From Candidatus Eiseniibacteriota bacterium (GTDB lineage Bacteria > Joyebacterota > Joyebacteria > Joyebacterales > Joyebacteraceae), in the NCBI GenBank assembly GCA_030639555.1, contig DAOWCM010000169.1, forward strand, positions 1 through 5,073: DNA of 5,073 nucleotides. The letters are read 5' to 3'. Made by a program: the position numbers and the translations under genes. Positions 1 to 4,648 of this stretch are shown piece after piece. How positions within the stretch are numbered: position 1 is the stretch's first letter; each line of letters opens with the position of its first letter. The notes under the pieces were generated by a model that was given only the letters and a program-made list of their open reading frames with translations, did not search any database and was not told the DNA's origin.

Positions 1-53
1 CCTTGAGGGCGCAAGTCAACCGCGTGCTTGGCGCGTGTGAGCGGGAGGCATGA
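1..53 (+). CDS. Probable 3' end of an upstream gene (partial)
   Basis: Reading from base 3, this stretch stays open and ends at TGA 51-53. It gives a 16-residue tail, LRAQVNRVLGACEREA, which looks like the end of an alpha helix. Twelve of its 16 codons end in G or C, matching the GC bias of the other genes. The neighbouring frame, which ends at TGA 38-40, has only about half its codons ending in G or C. The stop overlaps the ATG at base 50 as ATGA, a common translational coupling arrangement, so the upstream gene would be in an operon with the membrane protein. Too little is visible to name a product, and chance openness of such a short stretch cannot be excluded. Confidence 0.4.
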   Translation, partial: LRAQVNRVLGACEREA

Positions 54-733
54 TGCCTGGCCGGCTACAGTTCAAAGGCGAGTACAGCAGATCGCTCGTT
101 GCCAAGTTCGCGACGATTGTGGGCCTCTCCATCGCCATTCTCGCTTCGGGTTGGCTGATGTTTGCCGGCACGGATACGGTCACAATAGAGGGTGATGTCG
201 GACGGCAGGTCATGTTGCTCGCCTGTTCGGTTGTCTATGCTGCGCGATTGTCGGCGACCCTGTTCGTCTTCCTCAGACGCAGGATGGCCTGGTGGGAAGG
301 TGTCCTGGGTGCCGCGCTCTTCCCGTTTCTCCTCTTCTGCCTTGCGTATATCGGAGGAAGCCAGGACCAACCCATCGACGGTATCGATGCACTCGGCATC
401 GCCCTCTACGCAGTCGGTTCGTATCTCGGCACGCGCTCTGAGCTTTCCAGGCACGTTTGGAAGATGGGGCCGGAGAATCAGGGCCATCTGTATACCCAGG
501 GGCTCTTCAAGTACTCCCGACACATCAACTACTTTGGTGATGTCGTGTTGTTCAGTGGCTTCGCGCTCATCGCGACACACGATGCCTGGGCGCTCGTCGT
601 ACCGTTGGCCATGGCGTTGAGCTTCGTGCTGGTGATAATCCCGGCCCATGACGCGTATCTCGCAGACAGGTACGGCGAGGAGTTCAGAGAGTATGCCGAA
701 AGGACGAAGAAGCTGATCCCGCTCGTGTACTGA
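50..733 (+). CDS. DUF1295/ICMT-like integral membrane protein
   Basis: A 227-residue polytopic inner-membrane protein with about six hydrophobic segments, near residues 21-39, 55-75, 84-102, 111-127, 163-177 and 180-200. The C-terminal third carries the family signature GLFKYSRHINYFGD (151-164), followed after the last membrane segment by an acidic-basic tail, RYGEEFREYAERTKK (207-221). This layout is that of DUF1295 proteins, which share a fold with isoprenylcysteine carboxyl methyltransferases and the C-terminal domain of steroid 5-alpha reductases. Some members methylate and others reduce lipid-like substrates using SAM or NADPH, so neither reaction nor substrate can be fixed here. The usual motif in this superfamily is S-R-H-P-N-Y-[FW]-G-E; here Pro is Ile159 and Glu is Asp164. 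An in-frame stop at 38-40 limits the start to the tandem ATGs at 50 and 53. GGGAGG at 43-48 suits ATG 53 better (4-base gap). An intrinsic terminator follows 74 bases after the stop. Confidence 0.85.
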   Translation: MMPGRLQFKGEYSRSLVAKFATIVGLSIAILASGWLMFAGTDTVTIEGDVGRQVMLLACSVVYAARLSATLFVFLRRRMAWWEGVLGAALFPFLLFCLAYIGGSQDQPIDGIDALGIALYAVGSYLGTRSELSRHVWKMGPENQGHLYTQGLFKYSRHINYFGDVVLFSGFALIATHDAWALVVPLAMALSFVLVIIPAHDAYLADRYGEEFREYAERTKKLIPLVY

Positions 734-807
734 AAACCAGACCGTCTCACGTGCTCCCGGTGTGGCTGAATGGCTATCAAGTCACCCTTGAACGCCGCAT
801 GCCTGCT

Positions 808-840
808 CAGCGCCCGGCCCCGCGCCGGGCGCTGTTGTTT
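808..840 (+). terminator. Intrinsic (Rho-independent) terminator after the membrane protein gene
   Basis: A perfect 10-bp stem is formed by CAGCGCCCGG (808-817) and CCGGGCGCTG (825-834) around a 7-base loop, CCCCGCG. It is followed at once by TTGTTT (835-840). A GC-rich stem with a T-rich tail is the classic intrinsic terminator form. It would end transcription of the membrane protein gene (and any upstream operon partner) before the methyltransferase. The tail is short but sits in the right place. Confidence 0.85.
813..834 (+). repeat. 22-bp direct repeat, copy 1
   Basis: These 22 bases, covering part of the left arm, the loop and the whole right arm of the terminator, recur exactly at 1914-1935. 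Both copies lie shortly after a stop codon. Similarity continues more loosely downstream: both copies are followed by a GAT-[GC]-GGTTGA stretch (848-857 here) once a 5-base gap is allowed. Confidence 0.8.
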
Positions 841-894
841 CCGGGCCGATGGGTTGACCGTGCGTTGAGCCCGCCGGCTAGGTTCGCCCCATGA

Positions 895-917
895 CGGGCC
901 AATGCTATTTTGGCCCG
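895..917. promoter_or_regulatory. Perfect 8-bp inverted repeat enclosing an extended -10-like element
   Basis: CGGGCCAA (895-902) and TTGGCCCG (910-917) are exact reverse complements around TGCTATT. The centre reads TG-C-TATTTT (903-911), which fits an extended -10 (TGnTATnnT); a poor -35, TTCGCC, lies 17 bases upstream at 883-888. A dimeric regulator binding here would cover a promoter, so an operator over a promoter is one reading. A hairpin in the transcript is the other. No T-tract follows, so it is not a good terminator. Confidence 0.45.
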
Positions 918-946
918 GTGGCTCCCGAGCCGCCGAATCCCGAGAG

Positions 947-968
947 AGTTAGTTAACAGGGCTAACTA
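947..968. promoter_or_regulatory. TetR-type operator candidate before the methyltransferase
   Basis: TAGTTA (950-955) and TAACTA (963-968) form a perfect inverted repeat with a 7-base spacer. An overlapping register, AGTTAG (947-952) with CTAACT (962-967), is also perfect because AGTT is tandemly repeated. This is an AT-rich island in GC-rich DNA, and 19-22-bp imperfect palindromes of this kind are typical binding sites of TetR-family repressors. It ends four bases before the -35-like TTGACG at 972, where a bound dimer could block polymerase. No regulator gene is in the window, so the protein that reads it is unknown. Confidence 0.5.
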
Positions 969-971
969 TGG

Positions 972-1002
972 TTGACGAGATCACCACCGCACCGCCTATT
1001 GC
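972..1002 (+). promoter_or_regulatory. Candidate methyltransferase promoter
   Basis: TTGACG (972-977) matches five of six bases of the -35 consensus. TATTGC (997-1002), reading CCTATTG with its flank, gives a weak -10 with a 19-base spacer. The candidate promoter before the protease gene has the same 19-base spacer, the same CCTATTG and nearly the same distance to its start codon (54 bases there, 55 here). This promoter would leave a leader of about 50 bases before ATG 1058 and would rule out a start at 968. The wide spacer and weak -10 keep confidence low. Confidence 0.35.
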
Positions 1003-1046
1003 GCCTGAAGTGTTACATCAGACCGCCGCAACACCTCCAACCTCCC

Positions 1047-1060
1047 GAGGAGGCACCATG
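1047..1060 (+). promoter_or_regulatory. Ribosome binding site deciding the methyltransferase start
   Basis: GAGGAGG (1047-1053) is a near-ideal Shine-Dalgarno sequence four bases before ATG 1058, ten before GTG 1064 and sixteen before ATG 1070. The upstream alternative ATG 968 has only AGGG (958-961), lying inside the operator-like repeat. I use 1058; GTG 1064 has the better spacing and remains possible. Confidence 0.7.
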
Positions 1061-1888
1061 CGCGTGGGGATGACGAAATCGCACGTTGAGTTCGCTGGGT
1101 CGATTCCGGCTGTGTACGACGCGTGCCTGGGGCCTCTCCTGTTCGAGTTCGCCGCAGCTGACCTCGCAGAGCGCGTTGCACGTGTGATCAGCCGAGGGCG
1201 TGTTCTCGAGCTCGCCTGCGGCACAGGGATATTGACGCATTTTCTCCGCCAGCATCTTCCACCAGAAGTAGAGATCCTCGCGACTGACCTCAACCCCGGC
1301 ATGCTCGATTTCGCGCGGGAACATCGTGGAGGACTTCCCCGGGTGCAGTACCAACTGGCAGATGCCCTCGACCTGCCGTACGAGGGCAGCTCATGCGACT
1401 CTGTCGTCTGCCAGCACGGGATCATGTTCTTCCCTGACCTGGCGGAGGGATTATCCGAGATCCTGCGCGTGCTCAGTCCGGGCGGTTATGTGGCTTGCAA
1501 CGTCTGGGATTCGCTCGAGGCAAACACTGTGGCGCTCGTCGCTCACGATACGATCGCTCGCTACTTCGAGTCGGAGCCACCGACGTTTCTCAAGACGCCT
1601 TTCGGTTCATGCGAGCTAGAGGCTACGCTGGAGGCCTTTCGCGTTCTCGGGTTCGAGCGCATTCAGGGCGAAGTCGTCGATGCGACGATCGAGCGCCCTT
1701 CGGCAGTGGAAGTGGCGCGAGGATTCGTTATGGGCAACCCGGGCGTCCTCGAGATCCAGGAGCGAGCAACGGCTGAACCCGCGACTATCGTTGCGGCGCT
1801 CGCAGATGAGCTGGAACAGGTTTTCGGTCCGGCTCCGCTCCGAATCCCGCTGCGAGAGTTGGTGTTCACGGGTCACGCGCCCGGGTAG
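1058..1888 (+). CDS. Class I SAM-dependent methyltransferase (Methyltransf_11/UbiE-like)
   Basis: A 276-residue soluble, probably cytoplasmic methyltransferase with a Rossmann-like SAM domain in the first 160 residues. Motif I is VLELACGTG (49-57), with Glu51 and the glycine loop that holds SAM. The acidic residue expected to bind the ribose hydroxyls is Asp77 in ATDLNPGML (75-83). ADALDLPYEGSSCDSVVCQH (101-120) fits motifs II/III, and RVLSPGGYVACNVWD (137-151) is the usual strand after the core. The family is known to methylate many small molecules. The region after 160, with FLKTPFG (177-183), would form the substrate cap and gives no specific acceptor. The N-terminal FAGSIPAVYDACLGPLLFE (12-30) is the common start of these enzymes, supporting a start at 1058. 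An in-frame extension to ATG 968 would add 30 low-complexity Thr/Pro/Ala-rich residues. It appears to be a single-gene unit, with an operator-like site upstream and no strong terminator after it. Confidence 0.85.
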   Translation: MRVGMTKSHVEFAGSIPAVYDACLGPLLFEFAAADLAERVARVISRGRVLELACGTGILTHFLRQHLPPEVEILATDLNPGMLDFAREHRGGLPRVQYQLADALDLPYEGSSCDSVVCQHGIMFFPDLAEGLSEILRVLSPGGYVACNVWDSLEANTVALVAHDTIARYFESEPPTFLKTPFGSCELEATLEAFRVLGFERIQGEVVDATIERPSAVEVARGFVMGNPGVLEIQERATAEPATIVAALADELEQVFGPAPLRIPLRELVFTGHAPG

Positions 1889-1898
1889 AACCGGACGA

Positions 1899-1935
1899 CG
1901 GGGCTCTTGCCGCCCCGGCCCCGCGCCGGGCGCTG
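1899..1935 (+). terminator. Weak or decayed terminator hairpin after the methyltransferase
   Basis: Two hairpins compete here: CGGGGC (1899-1904) with GCCCCG (1912-1917), and CCCGG (1914-1918) with CCGGG (1926-1930). The second is the core of the terminator at 808-834, but its left arm has diverged, so only about five pairs remain. The following bases, GTGCTGG, form no T-tract. Termination would be poor unless Rho helps; it may be a relic of the intact copy. Confidence 0.35.
1914..1935 (+). repeat. 22-bp direct repeat, copy 2
   Basis: Identical over 22 bases to 813-834, and followed by CGATCGGTTGA (1943-1953), close to GAT-G-GGTTGA in copy 1. The left arm outside the repeat differs, so the long stem of copy 1 cannot form. 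Two copies 1.1 kb apart, each just after a gene, suggest a dispersed intergenic element rather than chance. Confidence 0.8.
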
Positions 1936-1969
1936 GTGCTGGCGATCGGTTGAGATCTCTGTGAGTGCG

Positions 1970-1996
1970 TGGGCCGTCCCGAACCGAGACGGCCCA
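1970..1996. promoter_or_regulatory. Perfect 9-bp inverted repeat in the protease leader region
   Basis: TGGGCCGTC (1970-1978) and GACGGCCCA (1988-1996) are exact reverse complements around a 9-base loop, CCGAACCGA. No T-tract follows. It could be a stable RNA hairpin stopping 3' exonuclease digestion of the methyltransferase transcript, or a regulator site. It shares the outer GGGCC...GGCCC with the inverted repeat at 895-917 and occupies the same relative position downstream of the 22-bp repeat. Confidence 0.5.
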
Positions 1997-2062
1997 TGTG
2001 CGATTCGGACCGCTAGCCTATCCCACCGTACCAACCCCGAGGGTAGTTGTCGGGATTTGCTC

Positions 2063-2093
2063 TTGCCACGGCGACATTCAAGACCCCTATTGT
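2063..2093 (+). promoter_or_regulatory. Candidate promoter of the protease-propeller operon
   Basis: TTGCCA (2063-2068) matches five of six -35 consensus bases, and TATTGT (2088-2093) matches four of six -10 bases, 19 bases apart. A transcript starting near 2100 would have a leader of about 48 bases before ATG 2148. The spacer is longer than ideal; the match in geometry with the methyltransferase candidate is the main support. Confidence 0.4.
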
Positions 2094-2135
2094 AGGAATT
2101 CTCCACCCGGGACCCTCTGTTCCGGCCACTCGCGC

Positions 2136-2150
2136 GGAGGTATCGCCATG
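2136..2150 (+). promoter_or_regulatory. Ribosome binding site deciding the protease start
   Basis: GGAGG (2136-2140) lies seven bases before ATG 2148, ideal spacing. The same frame is open up to a GTG at 1965, but that extension has no comparable site and runs through the inverted repeat and candidate promoter. The ATG at 2148 also places a signal peptide exactly at the N terminus. Confidence 0.8.
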
Positions 2151-3635
2151 ATCCGCCCCACTCGGTCATTCCGCATCTGCAGCAGGGGGAAGAGCGTGCG
2201 CCAGGCACTCGTGCTCGGCACGGCCATGCTCATGGGAGCCGCCGGAGCCGCCGCCCAGGAGGTGTCGCTCGAGGGGGTCGAGAGCGTGCGACGCGCGACG
2301 GTGCTGATTCAGGTGGGCGGCGCCCAGGAGAGCTCGGGGAGCGGTTTCATTCTGTCGGGCGACGGGGTGATCGCGACGGCGGCACACGTGCTGGCGGGGG
2401 CCGGCGAAGCCACGGTCCGGCTGGCGAGTGGTGAGGAGTACCCCGTGATTGGCCTGCTTGCCGTCGACGAGAAGCGCGACATGGCGCTCCTGCGGGTCGC
2501 GGGATTCGGGTTGCCAACCGTTACGCTCGGCAACTCGGACAGTGTGAAGATCGGGCAGCGCCTCGTAGCCATCGGTGCTCCGCTCGGACTGGAGACGACG
2601 GTTTCCGATGGGCTGCTGAGCGGCATTCGCCTCTCCCACGGCATCAAGGTGTTCCAGATCTCGGTGCCCGTCTCGCCCGGCAGCAGCGGTGGGCCCATCG
2701 CGACGGAGCAGGGTGAGGTCGTGGGCTTTGTCGTCTCGGGCATCATCGACGAGTCGGCCCAGAATCTCAATTTCGCGCTGCCCATCAACTACCTGCGGGG
2801 GTATGTGGGCATCGCCAGCGCACAGGCGCCGACGCCGATGGCGGATTGGGAATGGGAAGGCCCGGTCGTCAGGACGGCGGCCGTGGCCTCCGGTTTTTCG
2901 CACGCGGTGGTCAACGACTCGCTGGAGCTCGATTGGCAGGTGTTGGACGGTGTGGAGCTGTTTCACGAAGAGAAAGAGGCGGGTGGGCGCCGCACCGATA
3001 CCCGGACGCGCTACTTCCTCTCCACGGACGCGCGGGAGCGCCCAGTGCTGGAACTCTACACCAACGCGCTGTTCCGGCAGACCGGGAACATCATCAGCCA
3101 GCGGAAGGGAATGGAGTTCTTCGAGCAGAATGTGCGAACGGTAATCTCCCTCGATTCCGGTGGGTACATCAAGACGTACGTGGAGATGGAGCCGTTACTG
3201 GCGGAGCTCGCGCACCTTGCCGCCCGTGGCGAGTTTACGGTCGAGGATGGGCGCGTGGAGTACGATTCGGGGGGGTCCGTGGTGAGCCGACCAGTGGCGC
3301 CCGGCGTCCTGCCCGTACACCTGGTCGAGGCCGTGATCGCGATCCTGCCCGACTCACTGCCAGAAAGCCTGAGGATCTGGGTGTTGGAAGACGGGGCCGA
3401 AGTGATCCCGATGAAGATCGAGTTCGGGGAGCATGAGAATATGCAGGTGCCCTTCGTCAAGGACGCCGGCATCTGCGACAAGGACGCGGATACCAGGAAG
3501 ATCATGATGGAAGTGGTCTGGGTGTCGTACACGGCCGCGGCGAACCGCACGGAGCGGCCGTTCCTCCTGCGGCGCCCGCACCTTGCGGTCCCCGAGGGCA
3601 TCAAGTGCGTGAGGTTCCCCAATATCAGCTACTGA
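2148..3635 (+). CDS. Exported trypsin-like (S1C/DegP-type) serine protease with unassigned C-terminal region
   Basis: A 495-residue secreted protein. Residues 1-36 look like a Sec signal peptide: a basic start with six Arg/Lys, a hydrophobic core ALVLGTAMLMGAAG (20-33), and an A-A-A cleavage site before Gln37. Residues 40-222 are a chymotrypsin-fold protease with the full triad: His80 in TAAHVL, Asp111 in RDMALLRV, and Ser180 in SPGSSGGPI, where the usual GNSGGP has Ser for Asn. GSGFILSGDGVIATAAHV and LGNSDSVKIGQ are typical of the DegP/HtrA group, which degrades or refolds damaged envelope proteins. No PDZ domain follows. Instead there are about 265 residues (230-495) that I cannot assign, beta-rich by appearance, with two cysteines (443 and 487) that could form a disulfide and a helical stretch near 342-360. 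This region may sense or bind substrate. The next gene starts 13 bases downstream, so the two are probably cotranscribed. Confidence 0.85.
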   Translation: MIRPTRSFRICSRGKSVRQALVLGTAMLMGAAGAAAQEVSLEGVESVRRATVLIQVGGAQESSGSGFILSGDGVIATAAHVLAGAGEATVRLASGEEYPVIGLLAVDEKRDMALLRVAGFGLPTVTLGNSDSVKIGQRLVAIGAPLGLETTVSDGLLSGIRLSHGIKVFQISVPVSPGSSGGPIATEQGEVVGFVVSGIIDESAQNLNFALPINYLRGYVGIASAQAPTPMADWEWEGPVVRTAAVASGFSHAVVNDSLELDWQVLDGVELFHEEKEAGGRRTDTRTRYFLSTDARERPVLELYTNALFRQTGNIISQRKGMEFFEQNVRTVISLDSGGYIKTYVEMEPLLAELAHLAARGEFTVEDGRVEYDSGGSVVSRPVAPGVLPVHLVEAVIAILPDSLPESLRIWVLEDGAEVIPMKIEFGEHENMQVPFVKDAGICDKDADTRKIMMEVVWVSYTAAANRTERPFLLRRPHLAVPEGIKCVRFPNISY

Positions 3636-3648
3636 GCAGGGACGAGCA

Positions 3649-4575
3649 ATGCAGCGTGTGAGGGTGCTCGTGGCCCTCACGCTGGGGGCGATCGGCCTGC
3701 CCACCAATGCCCTCTCCCAGGAGCCCAGCGACGCTCCCGCTCCCTCAGGTCGAATCGTATTCATCTCCAACCGCGACGGTGACTTCGAGATCTACGTCAT
3801 GGACGCGGACGGTGGGAACCAGACCAGGCTGACGTACAGCGAGGGGATGGATGCGGAGCCGGCGTGGTCACCCGACGGGCGGCTCATCGCGTTCTACTCG
3901 GAGCGAGACGGCAATGCCGAGATCTACCTGATGAACGCCGACGGGAGCGGCCAGCGCCGACTGGTGAGACACCCGAAGGGTGATTACTCTCCCGCATGGT
4001 CTCCGGACGGGCGGTACATCGCATTCGACAGCAACCGCGAGGGTGCGCTCGACCTCTACGCCACCAACCTCGACGGGACCGAGCTGCTACACATCACCGC
4101 CGACCCCGAGGAGATCGATTCCTATCCCCACTGGTCTCCGGACGGGAAAGAGATCGCGTTCCATTCGACCAGAGGCGACGAGAACCGCGAGATCTACGTT
4201 GTCTCGGTAGAGGGCGGTGAGCCGCGGCGGCTGACCGACAACCCGGCGCTCGAGTGGCTGCCCACCTGGTCCCCGGACGGGAGCCGGCTGGCGTTCTGGT
4301 CCACGCGGGAAGGGCAGTGGGAGATGTATCTCATGGAGCCCGATGGCTCGAACCAACGACGGCTCAACCGGGCCCCGGCGCGCATGGAAATGCCCCGGGG
4401 TTACGCGGTCAGCCGCATGGCCTGGTCCCCGGACGGTCGGTTCATCGCGTTCAACAGCTTCCGGGACGGTCGCTCCGACATCTACGTGATGAATGCCGAC
4501 GGGACAGAAGCTCGGCAGCTCACGGAGAGACAGGGACACAACTGGGATCCGGATTGGGGCCCCGGGACGCCCTGA
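3649..4575 (+). CDS. Exported six-bladed PD40/TolB-like beta-propeller protein
   Basis: A 308-residue secreted protein. MQRVRVLVALTLGAIGLP leads into an A-L-S cleavage site before Gln24, a Sec signal peptide. The remainder is a PD40 (TolB-type) propeller. WSPDG recurs at residues 73, 117, 162, 207 and 259, each followed by a strand like RLIAFYS and then EIYLMNADG. The last repeat is degenerate, WGPG at 303-306. The first strand, GRIVFIS (34-40), has no WSPD before it, and the last WGPG has no strand after it, so the ends should join in a closed six-bladed ring. Repeat spacing is 44-45 residues except 52 between blades at 207 and 259. The N-terminal domain of true TolB is absent and no tol-pal genes are nearby, so I do not call it tolB. 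Such propellers bind proteins or ligands. AGGGA (3638-3642) lies six bases before ATG. It is the second gene of the protease operon. Confidence 0.88.
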   Translation: MQRVRVLVALTLGAIGLPTNALSQEPSDAPAPSGRIVFISNRDGDFEIYVMDADGGNQTRLTYSEGMDAEPAWSPDGRLIAFYSERDGNAEIYLMNADGSGQRRLVRHPKGDYSPAWSPDGRYIAFDSNREGALDLYATNLDGTELLHITADPEEIDSYPHWSPDGKEIAFHSTRGDENREIYVVSVEGGEPRRLTDNPALEWLPTWSPDGSRLAFWSTREGQWEMYLMEPDGSNQRRLNRAPARMEMPRGYAVSRMAWSPDGRFIAFNSFRDGRSDIYVMNADGTEARQLTERQGHNWDPDWGPGTP

Positions 4576-4593
4576 CGCCGGGCCAGAAGGCGC

Positions 4594-4620
4594 CGCCTCG
4601 GCTCCCCGAAGGGAGCGGCG
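4594..4620. terminator. Hairpin between convergent genes
   Basis: GCTCCC (4601-4606) and GGGAGC (4611-4616) pair around CGAA. An outer CGCC (4594-4597) with GGCG (4617-4620) extends the stem after a 3-base bulge. It sits in the 73-base gap between the stops of the propeller and lipoprotein genes and could serve both strands. Neither side has a real T-tract (TCGTATCT on the + side), so it is either a weak terminator or a transcript-stabilising hairpin. Confidence 0.45.
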
Positions 4621-4648
4621 TCGTATCTAGTGGGAATCTCGGGCCGCG

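Larger units (their letters stand above)
734..1057. other. 324-base regulatory spacer, no gene seen
   Basis: This stretch lies between the membrane protein and the preferred methyltransferase start. In order it holds about 70 unremarkable bases, an intrinsic terminator (808-840), promoter-like hexamers (TTGACC 854-859 and CTAGGT 878-883, 18 bases apart), a perfect inverted repeat (895-917), an AT-rich operator-like inverted repeat (947-968) and a candidate promoter (972-1002). The frame from ATG 968 to 1057 is open and continuous with the methyltransferase, but its third-position GC content is only about half. I therefore treat it as leader rather than coding. Confidence 0.6.

Noticed and set aside
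65..649. Long antisense frame opposite the membrane protein
   Set aside because: The + strand frame has membrane segments and a family motif; the antisense product is rich in Arg, Glu and His with no domain, as expected for a shadow frame in GC-rich DNA.
854..883. TTGACC-18-CTAGGT as the main methyltransferase promoter
   Set aside because: The -35 is good but the -10 is poor and it lies immediately after a terminator; kept only as a possible minor start.
877..890. GGCTAGGTTCGCCCC resembling a tRNA T-arm
   Set aside because: No matching acceptor, D or anticodon arms can be folded around it, and TTC in the loop alone is not enough.
2034..2044. Short hairpin ACCC-CGA-GGGT before the protease promoter
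   Set aside because: Only four base pairs with a 3-base loop; expected by chance in GC-rich DNA.
1965..2147. N-terminal extension of the protease to GTG 1965
   Set aside because: It lacks a good ribosome binding site, crosses an inverted repeat and candidate promoter, and would bury the signal peptide 61 residues inside the protein.
2166..2966. 266-codon antisense frame opposite the protease
   Set aside because: It mirrors the protease codons and its product is Arg/His-rich low-complexity sequence with no recognisable domain; the + strand carries a complete catalytic triad.
4087..4539. Antisense frame opposite the propeller
   Set aside because: Its repetitive look comes from the repeated WSPDG codons on the + strand; there is no start signal or domain.
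3865..4560. Tandem DNA repeats such as a CRISPR or satellite array
   Set aside because: The recurring TGGTCnCCnGACGG blocks are codons for the WSPDG motif, spaced 132-156 bases apart within an open frame, so they are protein repeats.
3649..4575. Calling the propeller gene tolB
   Set aside because: The N-terminal TolB domain is missing, the protein is about 120 residues short of typical TolB, and no tol or pal genes are adjacent.
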